Source of the DNA: JBCCSZ01 sp039199225
GTDB taxonomy: Bacteria > Bacteroidota > Bacteroidia > Chitinophagales > Saprospiraceae
DNA: 10,748 nucleotides
Assembly: GCA_039199225.1 (NCBI GenBank)
Contig: JBCCSZ010000269.1
Span: forward strand, 1 to 10,748
Direction: 5' to 3'
A model generated the notes under the pieces. It saw nothing but the letters and a program-made list of their open reading frames with translations. It was not told the DNA's origin and did no database searches. The stretch's first letter is position 1; each line of letters opens with the position of its first letter. Positions 5,698 to 10,748 of the stretch are shown in pieces. The translations under genes and the position numbers were made by a program.

Positions 5698-6921
5698 ATG
5701 AATTTCCTGAAACACGTTTACGGCAACGTAAACCTACAAAGCTATTACGGTAAAGCAACAACACTATTACTCGCAGTATTCTTACTTACATTTAGTGCAT
5801 GCGACAAAGAGGCATCCATGTCCCCAAAAGACGATGGAATAAGCGCTGAGTCTGCAGTGTCCGAACTCAGAAGAGATGTTGAAACATTGCAAGAACAAGA
5901 GACAAACGATGCAGACGTCATAGAAATGGTCCGCGAAGCAGAATTATTTGACCAGCAATTAAACGGTTGGAGATCAGGTAGAGAAACCAGCTCTCGGATT
6001 TCTATAGATGATGCCCTGATGGGGATGGAGTCTATTCTCAACCTCAAGTTGGCCAGTGGTTATGTGTATGAGGACGAACAATTTTTCGTCGATTCAATGG
6101 ACGTTCCTACTACCGGCGAACTGAGCGGACGCGAGGTGGCTGAAATGTACGAGAGCATCAAGACAAACTTGACGAGGCACCAGGCTTCCATGGATGGTCC
6201 CAATCCTGGATTCCGCTTTGTCGACATTACAGATGTCAGAGATTTGGGTGGTGGCAAAGGACGCGTCTACACCATCTGCAACATCGGATCAGTGGTGATG
6301 GTAGAAGAGATTGTACGACGCCATCATGGTATTGTTTGGGGTGGAGAAGAGTTGCTTTTCAACCCTCCTTGTACCAACCCAGCAGAAGTATTGATTGCAA
6401 CAGAATTTAACTTTTTGGCAGGTGGTTGTTTCGTTGGTAACCCTACTTTCCCCAATCCATCGGCCTGTGGATTTTTCAACATCAGATCGGCCAACGTCAA
6501 CCCAAGTGGAGGTACTCCAGGTTTCCCTGTCCCTGTTGACTTGATTTACACCAACCGTGATTTCCCAACAGGTGAGACCAATGCTCCTTTGTTCCCCAAC
6601 CGTGGAGAGTTTACTTGGCATCAGGATAACTCAATCGATGAAATATGCTTCAACTTTTCCAAAACATTTAGATACGTTACAGACCAATTTGCGGTTGCCA
6701 ATGGTCAAATTCTCTCAGATATTCGTAACTTGAACTTTTTCACTAGAAGACACCAGTTGATTGGTGAGACGCTTTTGTCTGACAGAGTTCGCCTCTTTAA
6801 TGGTTCCACTCCAGTTGTTACCTACAATGCGCATCTGGCAACGATCTACTACGGGAGAAGATTCAGAAGAATTCATTTCCCTGCTGTATTTTCAAGAGAA
6901 TTGGTAGCTGCTCAACTCTAA
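5698..6921 (+). CDS. Lipoprotein of unknown family, 407 aa
   Basis: The N-terminus is a somewhat long signal (about 20 polar residues, then TTLLLAVFLLTFSAC) with lipobox Cys35 and DKEA after it, so it should be anchored in the envelope. Residues about 48-95 are acidic and Gln/Glu-rich with a coiled-coil look (VSELRRDVETLQEQE). The rest is a globular mixed region with aromatic and Gly/Pro-rich segments, e.g. NPTFPNPSACGFFNI near 260 and YYGRRFRRIHFP near the C-terminus. Besides Cys35 there are few Cys. I recognise no domain. It lacks a T9SS C-terminal domain. It is followed after 55 bases by a strong hairpin and then by the secreted protein at 7024 on the same strand, so the two may share a transcript. 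Base composition is less AT-rich than the spacer, as expected for a real gene. Confidence 0.85.
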   Translation: MNFLKHVYGNVNLQSYYGKATTLLLAVFLLTFSACDKEASMSPKDDGISAESAVSELRRDVETLQEQETNDADVIEMVREAELFDQQLNGWRSGRETSSRISIDDALMGMESILNLKLASGYVYEDEQFFVDSMDVPTTGELSGREVAEMYESIKTNLTRHQASMDGPNPGFRFVDITDVRDLGGGKGRVYTICNIGSVVMVEEIVRRHHGIVWGGEELLFNPPCTNPAEVLIATEFNFLAGGCFVGNPTFPNPSACGFFNIRSANVNPSGGTPGFPVPVDLIYTNRDFPTGETNAPLFPNRGEFTWHQDNSIDEICFNFSKTFRYVTDQFAVANGQILSDIRNLNFFTRRHQLIGETLLSDRVRLFNGSTPVVTYNAHLATIYYGRRFRRIHFPAVFSRELVAAQL

Positions 6922-6976
6922 GTAAAACAACATCTAAATTGGTTACCACCTGAGAATATAAACCAGCTACAAAGTC

Positions 6977-7017
6977 AGAATGAGCAGGTCTCTCCACCTG
7001 CTCATTCTAAAATTTTT
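6977..7017 (+). terminator. Strong hairpin with T-run, just before the 7024 gene
   Basis: AGAATGAGCAGGT (6977-6989) and ACCTGCTCATTCT (6996-7008) form a perfect 13-bp stem with loop CTCTCC, followed by AAAATTTTT. This is a classic intrinsic terminator for the 5698 gene. It ends only about 6 bases before the ATG at 7024, leaving no room for a separate promoter downstream of it. Confidence 0.85.
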
Positions 7018-7023
7018 CTGAAT

Positions 7024-8526
7024 ATGAAAATTATCTACTCCGCCTTTTTCCTTTTCATCTCCCTCAACCTTTTTGCTCAAGACCTTCTTCCTTGGTCCGA
7101 ACGATCCGATAAAGGGGTACATCAGTTGGCACCACATATTGCTGTGCTGAATGATCATGTTTTTATTTCCCAGCAAGACTTGAGCAACAACACCTTTATT
7201 TACAAACTCGACCTGTCAGGAAAGGTGGTAGATTCTCTGGCACAAGGTACGTTTGGAGGGGTTCGCTTTCTGGATGAGATGGAGGTTGATCCGGCGGATA
7301 GTACCATTTGGATGATTGGATATGCCAATGATCTTGTGGCAGATTCTACAGAGACTTATCCCTTTCGTCCGAAAGCTGCCTATTTTCAAATGGACGAAAA
7401 CCTGAACCTCATACGATACAAAATAATAGACACCATTGGTGGATTTACCGATCCCAGTTTGTTGCCTGGTTCCTATTCGACCGGGGTGGCCAGGGCGTCG
7501 GATCGCATCTTTATGCGGTATGAACTTTTTAACGTCAACACCTTAAGTAGAGAATGGCTGGACTTGGTGATGGATACATCGGGCCAGGTGCTACACATCA
7601 ACAACGGGGACAATCCATTTACTTATTATGGCTTCGACTTGATTGGTGGCCGACTTTTTGGCGCAGCTACATTTAGATTTTGGGAGTTGGACCTTCAAAC
7701 ACTTGAACCCATCAAGACGTACGACTGGGTCAATACGCGTGCATATGATTACGGAGATTGGCAGTTCATTAATTCCACCAATACCCGCCCTTATTTTTTG
7801 GAGTACTTTGGCAATATTGCTTTTGCCAATACGATCAATAATGTCAACCGATTGGACACCCTATACCATGAAATAGAGATCAGAGATACAGACTTTAATT
7901 TGATTCGAAGAAAGCCCATTCATGGCTTGTTCAATGAAACGCCTGGTCAGGTCGCCACCCAAGATTTTCGCCTAGCAACTTATAACCCCATGGACTTCAA
8001 TGCCGAGGGAGAAATCTTCCTACTAGGGTACGATCTTTTTAATGCCGACCAGTGGCGCTTGACCAAAACCGATAGTAACCTCAACATCATTTGGAGTAAA
8101 AACTTGGAGTTGGAGCAAAGGACGTTCGCCGATCATGTGATAGCTTTGCCGGATGGTGGTTGCCTCCTCTCAGGTACCTATGCCTTTGCCCCCGGTACTA
8201 CAGACCGCTCGCTCGTACAGATACTTTACAAGTTCGATGCCTCTGGCAACATGACCACATCGACGCGTTTGCCCGCCATAGAAATGGCCAACTTTAAGGT
8301 CTTTCCAAATCCGGCAACAGCGCGTTTGAACCTCCAGCTACCTGCCGATGAATTTTTTCATGTCAGACTTTATTCGCAAACCGGACAATTGCTGTATCAG
8401 GCAGATCAGCAGCGCGATACACTAGAGCTGGATGTCAGTCGTTATGCCAATGGCACTTACATCCTGAATTTACTCGATGAAAATGGTCAATTAAAAGGAA
8501 TCGAAAAAATTGTCGTAAAACACTGA
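7024..8526 (+). CDS. Secreted protein with type IX secretion C-terminal sorting domain
   Basis: A 500-aa exported protein. Residues 1-19 are a signal peptide (MKIIYSAFFLFISLNLFAQ, then DLLPW). The body has several spaced motifs of the form aromatic-x-x-Asp-x-x-x-x-x-Ile/Val (YKLDLSGKVVDS near 60, FQMDENLNLI near 122, WELDLQTLEPI near 220, TKTDSNLNII near 350, YKFDASGNM near 402), which suggests a beta-propeller. The last 77 residues, from NFKVFPNPATARLNLQL (about 423), through GQLLYQ and DVSRYANGTYIL to KIVVKH, match a type A T9SS C-terminal domain, which directs export across the outer membrane and is then removed or used for attachment. No catalytic motif is seen. The binding target is unknown. 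Confidence 0.9.
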   Translation: MKIIYSAFFLFISLNLFAQDLLPWSERSDKGVHQLAPHIAVLNDHVFISQQDLSNNTFIYKLDLSGKVVDSLAQGTFGGVRFLDEMEVDPADSTIWMIGYANDLVADSTETYPFRPKAAYFQMDENLNLIRYKIIDTIGGFTDPSLLPGSYSTGVARASDRIFMRYELFNVNTLSREWLDLVMDTSGQVLHINNGDNPFTYYGFDLIGGRLFGAATFRFWELDLQTLEPIKTYDWVNTRAYDYGDWQFINSTNTRPYFLEYFGNIAFANTINNVNRLDTLYHEIEIRDTDFNLIRRKPIHGLFNETPGQVATQDFRLATYNPMDFNAEGEIFLLGYDLFNADQWRLTKTDSNLNIIWSKNLELEQRTFADHVIALPDGGCLLSGTYAFAPGTTDRSLVQILYKFDASGNMTTSTRLPAIEMANFKVFPNPATARLNLQLPADEFFHVRLYSQTGQLLYQADQQRDTLELDVSRYANGTYILNLLDENGQLKGIEKIVVKH

Positions 8527-8893
8527 TACGTTTTTCCTCCTCAAGGATGTTTTTTAAGAGTTGTACTCACCCTTTGTAATTTGCCGGAGCAAAGCGAATT
8601 TGTTTTTACTCCGATCAAGACAAATAAGGCAAAGCTATGCCATCAAGTAGCATACGTTCCATCACATTTAAACCAAAACTACCTGCATTATTGGTTTTAA
8701 GCAGCTATCCTAAGATCATTTAGTGATTTTCCCAAACCACTATTTGTGTTTTCCTCTTTTAACTGCTTACTGCCTGATAAGGCCGATTTTTATTCAAAGG
8801 CTCCAATGGACATTAAGACGAGTTCTAACGAATGAAGCCCCTGAGCATATTTTAATTTAAAATAAGTTTCACAAGTCTAAAAAGTATTAAAAA
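8527..8893. other. Non-coding spacer
   Basis: 367 bases between the T9SS protein and the next lipoprotein. No gene or convincing terminator is visible. A weak inverted repeat near 8584-8614 (CGGAG and CTCCG) is too short to call. No TTTG/TAnnTTTG promoter with correct spacing was found, though the next gene presumably starts here. Confidence 0.5.
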
Positions 8894-9640
8894 ATGAAAA
8901 AGTCCATTTTTAATTTGTGTGTTTTTGGTTTATTTCTCACTTTATTTTTTGCTTCTTGTAATAAAGAAGAGTATGACAATGAAGTTTTACAAATTGACGA
9001 TCCAGTAGAAACAGCCTCACTGAGGTCTGTAACCTGCGACAACGACGTCATAGGTACATTTACAATCAACAGAGGTACGGTATACACCTATACGCTGGCA
9101 GCAAATATTCCCGATCGCAACCCGACGGTTCGCTGGGAAGTTCAACCTGGGATGACCATCGTCTCTGGGCAAGGAACTACAAGGGTACGCGTTTCTTTTT
9201 CAAGTTCCTTTTCCTCTGGAAGGCTTACGGCTCTTTTAAATGGTGGCCAGTGCGGTGTTATCAAACAAATCAGTGTTGCTCAAAGCTCACAAAACAGATG
9301 TCCAAATCGCATGACCATCCAGTACGCTGCTGGACGGAATGGCTGTGATGATTTTCTGATAGGTATATACAATGGTCTCGGAGTGACCAGTGTGACTTTT
9401 ACCTTCTCCGCCAGACATATTAGCAACAGGGTGTTTCAAACATACAACTTTAGTACGCCCAGAAATGGTACCATCACTGCGCCTCTATACCTTCCTCGAA
9501 GCGTACAGCAAAGCAATAATATTGTTTGGATAAAGGCTAATGTAACCCTTAGCGATGGCACTCGATGTAGTGAGCTGAGAAAGAGTGTTCGGCTAGACTG
9601 TTCACTAGGCGGAGGTGGAGGTGGAGGTGGCATGCGATAA
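8894..9640 (+). CDS. Lipoprotein with PKD-like domain and poly-glycine tail
   Basis: A 248-aa lipoprotein. The signal peptide (MKKSIFNLCVFGLFLTLFFASC) has lipobox Cys22, followed by NKEE and an acidic linker. Residues about 48-130 look like a PKD-like beta-sandwich domain as found in Bacteroidota surface proteins: YTYTLAA, then a TVRWEVQPGMTIVSGQG strand pair and VRVSF. A second beta-rich module spans about 135-236 (RCPNRMTIQYAAG, VTSVTFTFSA, NNIVWIKANVTLSDG), with Cys136, 151, 225 and 236. It ends in eight glycines (239-246) and Met-Arg, from a GGAGGT repeat. Such tails are flexible linkers or may be incidental. A short AT-rich region precedes the ATG, normal for this phylum. It is probably a surface adhesion or binding protein; ligand unknown. 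Confidence 0.87.
   Translation: MKKSIFNLCVFGLFLTLFFASCNKEEYDNEVLQIDDPVETASLRSVTCDNDVIGTFTINRGTVYTYTLAANIPDRNPTVRWEVQPGMTIVSGQGTTRVRVSFSSSFSSGRLTALLNGGQCGVIKQISVAQSSQNRCPNRMTIQYAAGRNGCDDFLIGIYNGLGVTSVTFTFSARHISNRVFQTYNFSTPRNGTITAPLYLPRSVQQSNNIVWIKANVTLSDGTRCSELRKSVRLDCSLGGGGGGGGMR
9611..9628 (+). repeat. Three in-frame GGAGGT units
   Basis: Three hexamers code Gly-Gly each and, with the neighbouring GGC codons, give the poly-glycine tail. Gain or loss of a unit would keep the frame and only change the tail length. Confidence 0.8.
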
Positions 9641-9731
9641 GCTTGCCAAGCACCTACGACCTAGCACTGTAAATTTTTGTCCAAAAAGAGCCGCAGCTAA
9701 AAATCATTTACCAATAGAGCATAAATACGAT

Positions 9732-9770
9732 AGCGACCTTGGTCTTGACCAGGGTCGCTTTGTTTATTTT
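9732..9770 (+). terminator. Intrinsic terminator after the poly-glycine lipoprotein
   Basis: AGCGACCTTGGTC (9732-9744) and GACCAGGGTCGCT (9747-9759) are complementary over 13 bp with one T-G pair (the innermost pairs would open to form the loop), followed by TTGTTTATTTT. It separates this transcript from the next gene. Confidence 0.85.
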
Positions 9771-9791
9771 CCGCAGCAATCACTACATTTG
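9759..9791 (+). promoter_or_regulatory. Bacteroidota-type promoter of the EEP-family gene
   Basis: TTTG (9759-9762) and TACATTTG (9784-9791) lie 21 bases apart and fit the phylum's -33/-7 pattern. The start site would be near 9798, giving a 5' leader of about 30 bases. The -33 box overlaps the T-run of the preceding terminator, a compact arrangement. Confidence 0.6.
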
Positions 9792-9827
9792 TACACACCA
9801 CCATTAAACCCTTAAAAATAAGATGAT

Positions 9828-10748
9828 ATGAGCTTTCTACAAATTGCCTGCTGGAACATTGAAAATCTTTCTGGTAACAAAAGATATCATAAGCAAAGTG
9901 CTTATGCCCTAACAGACCACATCGAAATGGCAGGGGTAGACCTGATTGCCCTTCAGGAGATTTACTTGACGCCCTTAGACGAGGAGGTTCGTTTATTTGA
10001 CGACCAACCGCTGATTGACAGTCGGGCAGTGACAGACCTGAGAAATTCCGATTTGGACATTGTCTGTTTTCTACTCGAAGAACACCTCCAATCGCCATGG
10101 AAATACATCATTTTGCCCAACCGTAGAGCCGACGACGATTCGCAGCTGTGTGCTGTACTGTGGAATGCTAGTAGGCTGACCATTGGTGATGTAATACCCT
10201 TGGATGTAAGTTTCAGACATGGCAACCTGTGGCTTTGGGATCGCAGGCCACACGTTCTCCAATTCAGCTCTGAAATTGGGGTGTGGCGGCGCTCTGCTAC
10301 TGGAGCGTGGGAAAAGCAAGCAGAGAAGAGGACGCTGTCAATCGTTCCGCTGCATATGAAATCAAATACGGATGGAGCGAGCAAGGGGCGAAGGGTGAGA
10401 GCCAAAGAGGCGGAGACTTTATGCGAAGCCCTGGAAAAGGTCAAAGATGCCATCGACCCAAGCCTCATCTTGTTGGGAGATACCAATATTTTGCGCAATG
10501 ACGAACAGGCCATAGACATTTTTGTGGATCATGGGTTTATTGACTTGAACGAAAGTGATGCGGCAACCTATTGGAGTCGACAATATGGTGAATCGCCCTT
10601 TGATAGAATATTCGTGCCAGCAGGAAGGGAGGAATTTAAATACAGCCGTCAGTACGTTTTGCGATCTTCAGACTTGAGTAAACACGATCGTTTTTTATCT
10701 GACCATTTTATGATTAAAACCAGTGTGAAAAACTATATAGACGATGCC
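9828..10748 (+). CDS. Endonuclease/exonuclease/phosphatase family protein, 3' end cut by the window
   Basis: 307 codons are open to the right edge without a stop. The start ATG at 9828 (MSFLQIACWNIENLSG) follows an ATG at 9823 that stops at once. All hallmarks of the DNase I-like EEP fold are present in order: WNIEN with Asn10; LIALQEI with Glu44 (metal binding); RRPH near 139; PLHMKSN with His176; LLGDTNI with Asp218 and Asn220; FDRIFV with Asp259; and LSDH with Asp292 and His293 near the end. The domain is therefore essentially complete and should be Mg-dependent and catalytic. No signal peptide is seen, so it is likely cytoplasmic, unlike its exported neighbours. The family cleaves phosphodiesters or phosphoesters in nucleic acids, lipids or sugars; the substrate cannot be told here. 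It has its own promoter. Confidence 0.9.
   Translation, partial: MSFLQIACWNIENLSGNKRYHKQSAYALTDHIEMAGVDLIALQEIYLTPLDEEVRLFDDQPLIDSRAVTDLRNSDLDIVCFLLEEHLQSPWKYIILPNRRADDDSQLCAVLWNASRLTIGDVIPLDVSFRHGNLWLWDRRPHVLQFSSEIGVWRRSATGAWEKQAEKRTLSIVPLHMKSNTDGASKGRRVRAKEAETLCEALEKVKDAIDPSLILLGDTNILRNDEQAIDIFVDHGFIDLNESDAATYWSRQYGESPFDRIFVPAGREEFKYSRQYVLRSSDLSKHDRFLSDHFMIKTSVKNYIDDA

Noticed and set aside
9436..9633. - strand frame starting with a proline run
   Set aside because: It is the reverse reading of the poly-glycine tail of the lipoprotein at 8894-9640.
9962..10519. 185-codon open frame on the - strand, and shorter - strand frames at 9697-10319
   Set aside because: They lie opposite the EEP-family gene, which has all its family motifs in order; these are mirror artefacts of its codon use.

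Overview
The window looks like chromosomal DNA from a Bacteroidota bacterium, probably a marine Saprospiria or Cytophagia relative; I cannot name a genus. Four exported proteins carry Bacteroidota-style signals: three lipoproteins with a lipobox Cys followed by Asn/Ser/Asp-Lys-Glu, and one large protein with a type IX secretion C-terminal domain. Two promoter-like sites fit the Bacteroidota form (TTTG, then TAnnTTTG about 19-21 bases on). All genes I can support lie on the + strand, separated by long AT-rich spacers.

Left part (1-3020): a diverged tandem duplication. Each unit holds a spacer block, a hairpin with a T-run, a small lipoprotein gene with a dockerin-like pair of Ca-binding loops, and a longer hairpin after the gene. 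The two proteins (178 and 180 aa) are about two thirds identical. The hairpins hold through G-U pairs, so they are structures of the + strand transcript.

Middle (3021-4873): the most unusual part. A short degenerate CRISPR array (30-base repeats ending in GGAATTGAAAC, one complete 37-base spacer) follows an AT-rich leader with a Bacteroidota promoter. Its first repeat is split by a complete 1420-bp IS481-like insertion sequence with TGT/ACA ends and a 4-bp target duplication (CAGA). A third repeat keeps only its 3' half, and directly before it stands a 51-bp orphan right end of a related IS, at exactly the same repeat position. The IS ends carry a motif (AATCGTAC and variants) that is also in the CRISPR repeat, and the insertion puts the repeat's copy at the same 26-27 bp spacing as the motif copies inside the IS. 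I infer an IS that recognises CRISPR repeats as its target. The transposase is encoded in two frames joined by -1 slippage at A5G6. No cas genes are in the window.

Right part (4874-10748): after 824 bases of AT-rich non-coding DNA come a 407-aa lipoprotein of unknown family, a strong hairpin almost touching the start of a 500-aa T9SS-exported protein, a 248-aa lipoprotein with a PKD-like domain and a poly-glycine tail, a terminator and promoter, and an endonuclease/exonuclease/phosphatase family gene that runs off the right edge. The exported proteins suggest a cell-surface locus, but I see no pathway linking them.
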